Positions 41,429 to 49,120 of a stretch of 64,000 bases of DNA are shown piece after piece. Where the stretch lies: contig NZ_CP024985.1 of the NCBI RefSeq assembly GCF_002803845.1, forward strand, positions 4,030,001-4,094,000, given 5' to 3'. The notes under the pieces are model-generated. The model worked only from the letters and a program-made list of their open reading frames with translations. It was not told the DNA's origin and searched no databases. A program made the translations under genes and the position numbers. How positions within the stretch are numbered: the first letter of the stretch is position 1; each line of letters opens with the position of its first letter. The stretch is from Streptomyces lavendulae subsp. lavendulae (lineage in GTDB: Bacteria > Actinomycetota > Actinomycetes > Streptomycetales > Streptomycetaceae).

Positions 41429-42001
41429 TCAGCGGAAGAAGGCGATGCCGTCCTCGGGGAGCTCCGGGAGGTTGCGCGCCATGTCGGCGATCTCCTCCGG
41501 GGTGACGACCTTCTTGAGCTGGGCCGACATGTAGGGGCGCAGCTCGACCTCGGGGGTGGCCTTCTCGCCGACCCACATCAGGTCGCTCTTCACGTACCCG
41601 TAGAGGCGCTTCCCGCCGCTGTACGGGCCGGAGGCGGCCGTACGGGCCACCGCGTCGGTGACCACGTCGATCTGCGGCTTCTGGTCGGCGAGCTCGCCGT
41701 ACCAGACCTCGACGACGCCCTGGTCGCGGACCATGACGATCTCGACCTTGCGGTCGGCGTCGATGCGCCAGTAGCCCGACTCGGACTCCAGCGGGCGCAC
41801 CTTGTTGCCCTCGGCGTCGAGGACCCAGGTGTGGGAGGTGTACTCCAGGAAGTCCCGGCCGTCGTGGCTGAAGACGACTTCCTGGCCGAAGTTGCACTTC
41901 TCTTCACCGGGGAAGTCGAAGACGCCGGCGCCTTCCCAGTTGCCGAGGAGGAAGGCGAGGGGGACGAGGCCCGGGTTCAGGTCGGACGGGATCTGGATCA
42001 T
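41429..42001 (-). CDS. Nitrobindin-like heme-binding beta-barrel protein
   Basis: A 190-residue protein of the FABP-like/THAP4 nitrobindin family. The motif LLGNWEGAGVFDFPG (G-x-W-x-G-x-G) is the family signature, and the remaining strands (FLEYTSHTWVLD, ESGYWRIDADRKVEIVMV, GVVEVWYGELADQK) form the ten-stranded barrel. A C-terminal His ligand, which holds heme in nitrobindins, is not obvious in this copy; the end is DGIAFFR. Members convert peroxynitrite to nitrate. ATG 42001 is preceded by the small membrane gene. Confidence 0.85.
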   Translation of the reverse strand: MIQIPSDLNPGLVPLAFLLGNWEGAGVFDFPGEEKCNFGQEVVFSHDGRDFLEYTSHTWVLDAEGNKVRPLESESGYWRIDADRKVEIVMVRDQGVVEVWYGELADQKPQIDVVTDAVARTAASGPYSGGKRLYGYVKSDLMWVGEKATPEVELRPYMSAQLKKVVTPEEIADMARNLPELPEDGIAFFR

Positions 42002-42062
42002 GGTTGGCTGCTCAGGCGATCTGTGGGAGGGGTTCCGGGGCGGTCGGCCGGTCGGCTGCTGC

Positions 42063-42164
42063 TCAGCGCTGACCCTGGTACAGCTTCTTGACGGCCAGGC
42101 CGGTGAAGGCCATGACGCCGACGCAGACCAGGACCAGCAGGGAGGTGAAGACTGCCTCAAGCAC
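42063..42164 (-). CDS. 33-residue single-span membrane peptide
   Basis: A very small gene from GTG 42164 (ribosome site GAGGAG) to TGA 42063. The peptide has one hydrophobic helix (VFTSLLVLVCVGVMAFTGLAV) and a basic end (KKLYQGQR), so an N-out or N-in single-pass protein. It lies 61 nt before the nitrobindin-like gene on the same strand. No family is known to me. Its clean ribosome site and in-phase codon use support it. Confidence 0.65.
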   Translation of the reverse strand: MLEAVFTSLLVLVCVGVMAFTGLAVKKLYQGQR

Positions 42165-42274
42165 GGTGTGCTCCTCGGAGGATTCGGTGCGGTGTACGGG
42201 CCGGTCCCCAAGCCTACTGGCCCGGGAACCGGCACACCCTATGAGGTGGCCGTACCGGCCCTGCGCCCGGGTGG

Positions 42275-42795
42275 TCAGCCGAGCAGCTGGCCCTGGAGGA
42301 TCACGGCCTGGTGCAAGGGGACGGCAGGGGTCGCACCCTTGCGGCTCTGCAGGATCACGGCCTGGACGTCACCCGACTGCACGCAGCCGGCCCTGATCTG
42401 CTCGTCGCCGAACGGGACGGATTCCTCCAGGACCGTCACGTCGTCGGTGGTCGGCGCCGCCTGGGCGACCCGGGCCTTGCCCCAGAGGTCGTCCGTCTCG
42501 ATCCGGTTGACGCCGTTCAGGTTCATGTCGGCACTGCAGCCCTGGAAGACGTCGGCGAACCCGGAGGCGTGGAAGCACAGGGCCGTGCCGGCGAGGGCGC
42601 CGAGGACGAGGGCGGCGGCGATCAGGAGCGTGGTGCGGCCGCGCGACGGGCCGGGCGCGGCGGGACGGCGGCATCGGCGGCCGCGTCCGCGTCCGCCGGG
42701 GTTTCCACATTTACCGGCGGAAATTCGGGAGTGTCCGATTCCGCTCCGTTCTCCGCCGCTTTCCGCAGCTCGGGAACGGTCTGTTCGTGTTCCAA
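42275..42795 (-). pseudogene. Frameshifted gene for a small membrane-anchored protein
   Basis: Two frames seem to be parts of one gene. From TTG 42795 the N-terminal frame reads EHEQTVPELRKAAENGAESDTPEFPPVNVETPADAD and stops at 42622-42624. The second frame continues with TTLLIAAALVLGALAGTALCF (a membrane helix) and an outside domain (GVNRIETDDLWGKARVAQAAPTTDDVTVLEESVPFGDEQIRAGCVQ) to the stop at 42275. A one-base shift near 42630-42655 would join them into about 173 residues. Before the helix, the second frame is only an Arg-rich shadow. It may be a sequencing error in a GC-rich run or a true mutation. The family is unknown. Confidence 0.55.
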
Positions 42796-42910
42796 AGAAG
42801 TCCCCCCACAGGACTGAAGGCGGCGGGTTCATTTACCCGCGCACACCGAAGACACCTTCGTCCGGGAGGCAGTTGTACGCATCTTTATTACGGTCTTATA
42901 TAGGCCCGAT

Positions 42911-43174
42911 TCAGTCCTCGTGGCGCCGCTTTCCGTCCAGTTCGTCCCACCATTCATCCGATTTCGGATCCCCGGAGGGGTCGTCCCACCAGCGGTCGTC
43001 GGGGCCGCGGCGGTTCGCGACCATCGCGGCGATCGGGGGGATGACCATGGCGACCACGCACAGGGCCACCGCCGCCTCCACGGAGAACAGGCGCACGAAG
43101 GACCAGGCGGAGACGAAGAGGAACAGGCATCCGCCCATCAGCAGGAAGTAGGCGCGTCGGCGCCGGGCGTACAT
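42911..43174 (-). CDS. DUF3099 membrane protein
   Basis: An 87-residue protein with two membrane helices (AYFLLMGGCLFLFVSAWSFVRLF and VEAAVALCVVAMVIPPIAAMVANR) and an acidic, Trp-rich tail (DDRWWDDPSGDPKSDEWWDELDG). This fits the actinobacterial DUF3099 family. The AT-rich stretch at about 42870-42910 lies past its stop. The function is unknown. Confidence 0.82.
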   Translation of the reverse strand: MYARRRRAYFLLMGGCLFLFVSAWSFVRLFSVEAAVALCVVAMVIPPIAAMVANRRGPDDRWWDDPSGDPKSDEWWDELDGKRRHED

Positions 43175-43299
43175 ATCTCCAGCGTAGGGCCGTCCCCCGC
43201 CGGGGCAAGGGCTGTGGACGGCACGAAGGGCCGCACCCCGGTCCAGTGGCGTCCAACCCCCGGGGGTGCGGCCCTTCGGCCGGTTCAGCTGTCGGTCGC

Positions 43300-43590
43300 T
43301 CAGACCGCGATCGCGACGTCCGTCACGCCGCCGGCCTCGGCGACCACGACGGCACGGTCGGCCTGGGCACCCGGGACGAGCGCGCGCAGCGTCCAGGAGC
43401 CGGTCGCCGCGTAGAAGCGGAACTGGCCGGTCGCGGAGGTCGGGACCTCGGCGGTGAACTCGCCGGTCGAGTCCAGCAGGCGGACGTATCCGCTGACGGG
43501 CTCGCCGTCCTTGGTCACCTGGCCCTGGATCGCGGTCTCACCGGGCTTCAGCGTCGCGAGGTCGGGCCCGCCGATCTGTGCTCCACACAT
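43300..43590 (-). CDS. DUF1416 protein next to the sulfurtransferase
   Basis: A 96-residue beta-rich protein (GETAIQGQVTKDGEPVSGYVRLLDSTGEFTAEVPTSATGQFRFYAATGSWTLRALVP), like a transthyretin/carboxypeptidase-regulatory fold. It starts with MCGAQIGGPDL; the early Cys may carry sulfur. DUF1416 genes regularly follow a thiosulfate sulfurtransferase in actinobacteria, as here (74 nt apart), so the two are likely co-expressed and the protein may assist sulfur transfer. Confidence 0.85.
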   Translation of the reverse strand: MCGAQIGGPDLATLKPGETAIQGQVTKDGEPVSGYVRLLDSTGEFTAEVPTSATGQFRFYAATGSWTLRALVPGAQADRAVVVAEAGGVTDVAIAV

Positions 43591-43664
43591 GTTCTCTGTC
43601 CTGTCCTAGAGAGGTTCTGCTGCTACGGGGCGCCGGGCGTCGCCTGCCCGGTCCGCCGGCGGGA

Positions 43665-44513
43665 TTACTTGTTGGGGCCGAGCTCGATCGGCACGCCGAC
43701 CAGCGAGCCGTACTCGGTCCAGGAGCCGTCGTAGTTCTTGACGTTCTCCTGGCCCAGGAGCTCGTGCAGCACGAACCACGTGAGCGCGGAGCGCTCACCG
43801 ATGCGGCAGTAGGCGATGGTGTCCTTCGTGTCGAGGTCGACGCCCTCCGCCTGGTACAGGGCGGTCAGCTCGTCGTCGGACTTGAAGGTGCCGTCGTCGT
43901 TGGCGTTCTTCGACCACGGGATGTTGCGGGCGCTCGGCACGTGGCCGGGGCGCTGCGACTGCTCCTGCGGAAGGTGCGCCGGGGCGAGCAGCTTGCCGGA
44001 GAACTCGTCGGGCGAGCGGACGTCGACCAGGTTCTGGACGTTGATCGCGGCCAGGACGTCGTCGCGGAAGGCGCGGATCGAGGTGTCCTGCGGCTTGGCC
44101 TTGTACTGGGTGGCCGGACGGTTCGGGACGTCCTTGCCGTCGACCAGGTCGCGGGAGTCGAGCTCCCACTTCTTGCGGCCACCGTCGAGGAGGCGGACGT
44201 CCTGGTGGCCGTAGAGCTTGAAGTACCAGTAGGCGTAGGACGCGAACCAGTTGTTGTTGCCGCCGTAGAGGACGACCGTGTCGTCGTTGGAGATGCCCTT
44301 GGCGGAGAGGAGCTTCTCGAAGCCCTCCTGGTCCACGAAGTCGCGGCGGACCGGGTCCTGGAGGTCGCTCTTCCAGTCGATCCGGACGGCGTTGGTGATG
44401 TGGTTCTTGTCGTACGCGGACGTGTCCTCGTCCACCTCGACGATGACGACATTGGCGTCGTTCAGGTGGGCCTCGACCCAGTCGGCGTCTACGAGGACGT
44501 CGCTGCGGCTCAT
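43665..44513 (-). CDS. Thiosulfate sulfurtransferase (rhodanese, CysA/SseA type)
   Basis: A 282-residue tandem rhodanese. The N-terminal domain is inactive; the C-terminal one has the persulfide Cys in IAYCRIGERSALTWFVLHELLG (CRIGER loop). N-terminal VLVDADWVEAHLNDANVVIVEVDED and LVDVRSPDEFSGKLLAP are the two CH2A-type regions. It moves sulfane sulfur from thiosulfate to cyanide or to protein thiols. Its message starts with a Cys-containing leader peptide about 200 nt upstream, implying control by cysteine supply. DUF1416 follows. Confidence 0.93.
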   Translation of the reverse strand: MSRSDVLVDADWVEAHLNDANVVIVEVDEDTSAYDKNHITNAVRIDWKSDLQDPVRRDFVDQEGFEKLLSAKGISNDDTVVLYGGNNNWFASYAYWYFKLYGHQDVRLLDGGRKKWELDSRDLVDGKDVPNRPATQYKAKPQDTSIRAFRDDVLAAINVQNLVDVRSPDEFSGKLLAPAHLPQEQSQRPGHVPSARNIPWSKNANDDGTFKSDDELTALYQAEGVDLDTKDTIAYCRIGERSALTWFVLHELLGQENVKNYDGSWTEYGSLVGVPIELGPNK

Positions 44514-44713
44514 GATGTTCTCCTCCGGGGCAGTGTGCGGCGGGGCGGTGCTGGTGCAGCTGCGGGGCGGTGCTGGTGCGTACGTGCCGTTCCGGGTGGC
44601 GCGCTCGGGACCTGCGCGGGGAGGCGACAGGGGGCAGGAGGCGGGGAGCGGGGGCGGTCACGCCGCGGATGAAGGGCCGTCGTCCGGCCGGTGGAGCGGA
44701 AGGCTCACACCAC

Positions 44714-44803
44714 TCAAATGGAGCGACAGAGCATGGCGGCGACGCGACACAGGTCTACTGCCCGCCGCTTCGTGAGGTCCGCCTGCTGATGCTTCATAGC
44801 CAT
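44714..44803 (-). CDS. Leader peptide with Cys codons upstream of the sulfurtransferase
   Basis: A 29-residue peptide from ATG 44803 to TGA 44714. The C-terminal part DLTKRRAVDLCRVAAMLCR is a conserved pattern recalled from short leader peptides in front of actinobacterial sulfur genes. Both Cys are TGT, a rare codon in this GC-rich genome. The stop is 200 nt before the sulfurtransferase start. A ribosome slowed on the Cys codons could expose or hide downstream RNA structure. An in-frame ATG at 44797 is an alternative start. Confidence 0.75.
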   Translation of the reverse strand: MAMKHQQADLTKRRAVDLCRVAAMLCRSI

Positions 44804-44883
44804 GGATCGTAGGGACGAATCAGCCGCCCTGTCACCGGCGTGTCATATTTCGAGACAGGATCGTCCGCATGGCGGGATGAGAA

Positions 44884-44917
44884 AGCCCCGGACGGCCGCC
44901 TCGCGGCCCCCGGGGCT
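44884..44917 (-). terminator. Terminator after the LmeA-like gene
   Basis: AGCCCCGG with a perfect complement around an 18-nt loop, A-rich before and CTCTT after. It lies between the LmeA-like stop (44962) and the leader-peptide start. Confidence 0.7.
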
Positions 44918-44961
44918 CTTCGTGCGGCCCGCCCTTCTGCAGGTCGGACCGCGTCGTCTCA

Positions 44962-45675
44962 CTATCCGGCCAGCACCACGTCCGTACCGCTCAGCGTGAC
45001 GTGTACGCCCTCCGCGTCCGAGGTCAGCCCGGTGAGGGCGAGTCCGGACGGCAGGCCCGCGTCGATGCGGCGGTCGAAGTCGGTCCGCTTGCGGACCGCG
45101 CTCTCGACGCCGGGTATCCCCTCGCCCGGCACGGATTCCGCGCGCACCCGGACGACCTTCCCGTTCTTCCCGTCGTTCGCGTCCACCAGGGTGACGGTCG
45201 ACACCACGTCACGGGTCAGGCGCTTACCGAGGAACTCCACCGTCGCGGTCACCTTCACCTTGCCCGGCGCACCGCCGTAGGTGAGGTTCACGCCGCTCTG
45301 GGAGGCCTCGGTGAGGTCCGCGTAGGAGATCAGCGCGGAGCCCTCCGCCCGCTTGGCGGTGCCGCCGCTGTAGCTGCCGTTCAGCTTCACCTCTCGGAAG
45401 CTGGCGTCGAGCTCCGTCAGACGGGTCTTGCGGCCGTCGGCGGCGGCGTCGACGCCCTTCAGCTTCAGGTCCACCCGCTCCAGGTCGTGGCTGAGCGCCT
45501 GGGTCAGGAACGGGAAGCCGTGGATGTTCACCTCCACGCTCCCCGCGAGCCCCTGACGGGCCTGGAGGCGTTCGGCGAGCCGGTTCTCGGCATAGCCGAC
45601 CGCCCAGCGGTCCGCGCCCACGAACAGGGCCCCCAGAACCACTCCGACGATCAGTACGAAGCGCAGGAAACGCAA
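44962..45675 (-). CDS. LmeA-like (DUF2993) lipid-binding protein
   Basis: A 237-residue exported protein with an N-terminal hydrophobic anchor (FLRFVLIVGVVLGALFVGADRW). The rest is a beta-rich domain of the DUF2993 family: NRLAERLQARQGLAGSVEVNIHGFPFLTQALSHDLERVDLKLKGV is the signature region (I-x-G-F-P-F-L-T-Q). The mycobacterial member LmeA binds phospholipids and supports mannan elongation on lipomannan. Here the role is probably in the cell envelope too. ATG 45675 has GGGGGAGGG upstream. Confidence 0.85.
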   Translation of the reverse strand: MRFLRFVLIVGVVLGALFVGADRWAVGYAENRLAERLQARQGLAGSVEVNIHGFPFLTQALSHDLERVDLKLKGVDAAADGRKTRLTELDASFREVKLNGSYSGGTAKRAEGSALISYADLTEASQSGVNLTYGGAPGKVKVTATVEFLGKRLTRDVVSTVTLVDANDGKNGKVVRVRAESVPGEGIPGVESAVRKRTDFDRRIDAGLPSGLALTGLTSDAEGVHVTLSGTDVVLAG

Positions 45676-45745
45676 CGGACCCTCCCCCTACTTATCGGTA
45701 CGTGCGTTCTAGTGGACCATGGTCCGCCGTCGGGCCCCCGTCAGC

Positions 45746-47506
45746 TCAGCCCACCACCCGGCCCAGCAGGTAGACGGCGGGCGCGGCCACCGCCAGCGGC
45801 AGCGCGACACCGGCCGTCATGTGGACGAACTTCGACGGGTAGTCGTACGCGGCCACGCGCAGGCCCACCAGCGCGCAGACCCCGGCGGCCAGGCCGAGCA
45901 GCGCCCCGCCCGCCCCGATGCCGGTCAGCCCGCCCACCGCGATGCCCGCACCGGCCGCGGCGGCCAGCGAGACGCCCACGGAGGGCACGGTCGGCAGCGG
46001 CAGGGCCCGCGCGAACACGGCGACGGCGACGGCGGCGGCGCCGACGCTCACCGCCTCCCCGTCGGCGGCCAGGAAGCCGGCGCACACGATGGCCAGGGCG
46101 GCGGAGGCCACCGAGGCCATGAGCCCGTACATCCGCTCGTCGGGGTCCGCGTGGCTGCGCAGCTGGAGCACCAGCGTCAGCAGCACCCAGGCCCCGAGGG
46201 TGCCGATGATCGCGCCGGGGCCGTACGGCTCGTCCACCGCGAGCACCGCGCCGTCCGCGACCACGGCTCCGGCGAAGGCGAGGGCGATGCCCTGGCGGGC
46301 CGGCCACATGCCGTTGAGGCGGAACCAGCCGGCCGCGGTGAGGGCCTGGAGGGCGATCAGCGGCAGGAGCAGGGCGTACGAACCGAACGCGGCGGCGCCG
46401 GCCAGCAGCAGCCCGAGGGCGGCGGTGAGTATGGCCGACTGCGGACCGGGGTCGATGATCGGCGACCGGCCCTCGGCGCGGGCCTGGGCCGGGTCGACGG
46501 CGCGCAGGGTGTTCCCGCCGAGGGTGGGCGGCGAGTACTCGGCGTCGGGGCCGGCGGGCCCGGACGCGGGAGCGGGGGCCGGGGCCGGGGCCGGGGCGGA
46601 GGCCTGCGGGGCCGCGGCGGCGGACGGCACGGGCGGCAGGTACGCCGTCCGCTCCGCCGCCGCGTCGGGGGCGGGCGGCTGGGGCGGCAGGTAGGCCGTC
46701 CGCTCGGCGGCGGCCTCCGTCACCGGCGGCAGGTAGGCCGTCCGCTCGGTGTCCCAGGCCTGCGGCTGCGCCTGCGCCTGGACGGGGGGCAGGTACGCGG
46801 TCTGCTCGGCGGCGCTGTCGCGTACCGGCGGCAGGTACGCCGTCTCGGCGGCGGCGTCCGCCCCCACCCCCGGGCCACCCGGCCACGGCGTCTGCGGAGC
46901 GGCCTGCTCCCGTACCGGAGGCAGGTACGCCGTCTCGGCCGCGGCGTCGGCCCCGGCACCCGGGCCACCCGGCCACGGCGTCTGCGGAGCGGCCTGCTCC
47001 CGTACCGGAGGCAGGTACGCCGTCTCGGCCGCGGCGTCGGCCGCCGGGGCCTGCTGCTGCCACGGCGCGGCGTGCCGGCCGTGGGACCGGGCCGGCGCCG
47101 GGGCCTGCGGGGCCTGCGGGGCCTCGTCACGGAACCAGCCCTCGGGTACCACCGGCTGCTGCTGCCCCTGGGGCTGCTGGGGCTGCTGGGGATGGGGCTG
47201 CTGCTGCACCGGCGGCAGATAGGCGGTCTGCTCGGCGGCACCGGCACCGGCACCCGCACCCGTGGCGTCCGGCCACGGCGCGGCGCCGGCCGGAGCCGCC
47301 CACTGCTGCTGCGCGGGCGGCGGGGCCTGCGGCGCGGCCTGGGCCTCGTCGCGGAACCAGCCCTCGGGCGCCACCGGCTGACCCGGCACGGAGCCCAGCG
47401 GCCGCTGCACGGGCTGGTAGCTGGTGTCCCAGGTGTCGGACTGCCAGGTCTGGGTCCCGTACGGGTCCTCCTGCGCGGCCCGCTGCTGTTCTTCGGGAGT
47501 GCTCAT
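45746..47506 (-). CDS. Multi-span membrane protein with TAYLPP repeats
   Basis: A 586-residue protein. The first 350 residues are cytosolic, low-order and repetitive: eight copies of a [EQR]TAYLPP motif (mostly followed by V) and two copies of EGWFRDEA. Between them are Pro/Gln/Ala linkers. The second part has about ten hydrophobic helices, from AILTAALGLLLAGAAAFGSYALLLPLIALQAL to ALPLAVAAPAVYLLGRVVG. I recognise no transporter motif. The repeated Thr/Tyr motifs could be phosphorylation sites or docking sites for a partner. It starts nine bases after the MoaD-like gene on the same strand, so the two are coupled. Confidence 0.8.
   Translation of the reverse strand: MSTPEEQQRAAQEDPYGTQTWQSDTWDTSYQPVQRPLGSVPGQPVAPEGWFRDEAQAAPQAPPPAQQQWAAPAGAAPWPDATGAGAGAGAAEQTAYLPPVQQQPHPQQPQQPQGQQQPVVPEGWFRDEAPQAPQAPAPARSHGRHAAPWQQQAPAADAAAETAYLPPVREQAAPQTPWPGGPGAGADAAAETAYLPPVREQAAPQTPWPGGPGVGADAAAETAYLPPVRDSAAEQTAYLPPVQAQAQPQAWDTERTAYLPPVTEAAAERTAYLPPQPPAPDAAAERTAYLPPVPSAAAAPQASAPAPAPAPAPASGPAGPDAEYSPPTLGGNTLRAVDPAQARAEGRSPIIDPGPQSAILTAALGLLLAGAAAFGSYALLLPLIALQALTAAGWFRLNGMWPARQGIALAFAGAVVADGAVLAVDEPYGPGAIIGTLGAWVLLTLVLQLRSHADPDERMYGLMASVASAALAIVCAGFLAADGEAVSVGAAAVAVAVFARALPLPTVPSVGVSLAAAAGAGIAVGGLTGIGAGGALLGLAAGVCALVGLRVAAYDYPSKFVHMTAGVALPLAVAAPAVYLLGRVVG
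46871..47040. repeat. 80-nt exact direct repeat with 90-nt period inside the TAYLPP gene
   Basis: 46871-46950 and 46961-47040 are identical over 80 nt. Each copy encodes a TAYLPPVREQAAPQTPWPGG unit, so the protein gained a 30-residue module by recent tandem duplication. Confidence 0.9.
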
Positions 47507-47515
47507 GGTCTCCGC

Positions 47516-47770
47516 TCACCCGCCCGCGAACGGCGGGAGCACCTCTACGGTGCCCCCCTCGGTCAGCGGTACGGCCTCGTGCGGGCGCTTGCCCACCGGC
47601 TCGTCGTTCACCAGGAAGGAGCAGCGCAGGAGAACCTGGGTCAGCTGCCCCGGGTGCCGTTCCCGCACGGCTTCGAGCGCCTCGGCCAGGGTGTGCGCCG
47701 AGTACGGCTCCTCCGCCGTACCGGCCGCGGCCTTGGCCGCCGCCCAGTAGCGGATGGTTCCGGTTGCCAC
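47516..47770 (-). CDS. MoaD/ThiS-family sulfur-carrier-like protein
   Basis: An 84-residue ubiquitin-like protein ending in VEVLPPFAGG; the C-terminal Gly-Gly is needed for thiocarboxylate formation in MoaD and ThiS. GTIRYWAAAKAAAGTAEEPYSAHTLAEALEAV is the usual first half, and LVNDEPVGKRPHEAVPLTEGGTVEVLPP the second. I start at GTG 47770 after AGGAG. No MoaE or ThiG gene is near, so the pathway is open. It is followed immediately by the TAYLPP gene. Confidence 0.87.
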   Translation of the reverse strand: MATGTIRYWAAAKAAAGTAEEPYSAHTLAEALEAVRERHPGQLTQVLLRCSFLVNDEPVGKRPHEAVPLTEGGTVEVLPPFAGG

Positions 47771-48009
47771 TGCTGCTCCTCTTCGTAGGCTCCGTCGGCT
47801 CTCTATCGTCGGCCTCCATGATGACCCCTCCGGGTCACCACCCCGGCGTGCGTCAGCGCGCCCCGTGTGCGCCCGGGGATCCCTCCGGGGGTCCACCGAT
47901 CCGGTGAAACCAGGGCATACGCAGGGGGAAGGCGTGGCACGAACCACAGAACGCGGTGTGCGGCAGCCCTCGGCCCCGAAAGGGAGGGTGGGCTATTCTG
48001 GCGGCGTAG

Positions 48010-48042
48010 AGGATCCGGGCAACGTAGCCCCCGGGTCCTTTT
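48010..48042 (+). terminator. Terminator-like hairpin in the glnR leader
   Basis: AGGATCCGGG (48010-48019) pairs with CCCGGGTCCT (48030-48039) with one G-T pair, followed by TTTTG. A TATTCT -10-like box lies just before, near 47994-47999. The rest of the 412-nt region 47771-48182 shows no gene. The hairpin may be an attenuator, or the end of a short RNA. Confidence 0.5.
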
Positions 48043-48182
48043 GTGCTTTCAGCACGTTGAACGAACCGAGAACAGTGGTATCCATCCGGACCCCAGGGCG
48101 CGGGGGCCGGGCCGGACGCCAGGCCATTCGTACGAAGCAGTACCACGCACGTCCTCGACGGGACCGAGGAGGAACCGACGTG

Positions 48183-48248
48183 ATGGACCAGCGAACCGTG
48201 CACCCGCACGTGCACGACCACCCGACGCGGGCAGGTGGTCGGGCATGA
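48183..48248 (+). CDS. 21-codon upstream ORF coupled to glnR
   Basis: A short ORF encodes a His-rich peptide (HPHVHDH in the middle). It has a strong GAGGAGGAACC ribosome site and ends with TGA overlapping the glnR ATG (ATGA, 48245-48248). glnR itself has no good ribosome site of its own, so translation is probably coupled. Whether the peptide matters is unknown. Confidence 0.6.
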   Translation: MDQRTVHPHVHDHPTRAGGRA

Positions 48249-49096
48249 GTTCTCTCCTGCTGCTGACCAATGCCCTCCAGCCGTCGACCGAGGTGCTCCC
48301 CGCACTCGGCCTGCTGCTGCACAACGTGAGGGTCGCCCCGGCAGAGGGTCCGGCCCTGGTGGACACCCCCGGCGCCGACGTGATCCTCGTCGACGGCCGC
48401 CGCGACCTGCCGCAGGTGCGGTCGCTGTGCCAGCTGCTGCGGTCCACCGGACCGGGCTGCCCCCTGATCCTGGTCGTGACCGAGGGCGGCCTCGCGGCCG
48501 TCACCGCCGACTGGGGCATCGACGACGTCCTGCTCGACACCGCCGGACCGGCCGAGGTCGAGGCGCGGCTGCGGCTGGCCACCGGCCGCCAGCAGCTGGG
48601 CTCGGACGACTCCCCGATGGAGATCCGCAACGGCGACCTGTCGGTCGACGAGGCGACGTACAGCGCGAAGCTGAAGGGCCGGGTCCTGGACCTGACCTTC
48701 AAGGAGTTCGAACTGCTGAAGTACCTCGCCCAGCACCCGGGCCGGGTCTTCACCCGGGCCCAGCTCCTCCAGGAGGTGTGGGGCTACGACTACTTCGGCG
48801 GGACCCGGACGGTCGACGTGCACGTACGACGGCTGCGCGCGAAGCTCGGCCCCGAGCACGAGTCGCTGATCGGCACGGTCCGCAACGTCGGCTACCGCTT
48901 CGTGACGCCGGAGAAGGTGGAACGGGCGGCGGCGGAGGCGGCCGAGCGGGCCGCGGCGAAGCAGGCGGCGCAGCAGGCGGCGGCGCAGCAGGCGGCGTCG
49001 GGCGCGGCGCAGGGCGGCGACCGGGCCGCGGCGGCCCCCCGGACGGAGGAATCCCCTGTGACCATCCACTCGGCAGGACGCCCTGCCCAGAGGTAG
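48245..49096 (+). CDS. glnR: Global nitrogen regulator GlnR (OmpR-type)
   Basis: A 283-residue regulator. The receiver domain is atypical: it keeps D50 (VILVDGRRD) but lacks the usual acidic pocket, as known for GlnR, which acts as a dimer without a partner kinase. The winged helix follows (LDLTFKEFELLKYLAQHPGRVFTRAQLLQEVWGYDYFGGTRTVDVHVRRLRAKLG, IGTVRNVGYRFVTP). The tail (about 215-283) is a long Ala/Gln-rich, low-complexity stretch. GlnR controls glnA, amtB and nitrate genes in Streptomyces. The strong ribosome site belongs to the uORF just ahead. Confidence 0.93.
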   Translation: MSSLLLLTNALQPSTEVLPALGLLLHNVRVAPAEGPALVDTPGADVILVDGRRDLPQVRSLCQLLRSTGPGCPLILVVTEGGLAAVTADWGIDDVLLDTAGPAEVEARLRLATGRQQLGSDDSPMEIRNGDLSVDEATYSAKLKGRVLDLTFKEFELLKYLAQHPGRVFTRAQLLQEVWGYDYFGGTRTVDVHVRRLRAKLGPEHESLIGTVRNVGYRFVTPEKVERAAAEAAERAAAKQAAQQAAAQQAASGAAQGGDRAAAAPRTEESPVTIHSAGRPAQR

Positions 49097-49120
49097 GTCA
49101 CCCCGCGTAGACTGCCGCGC

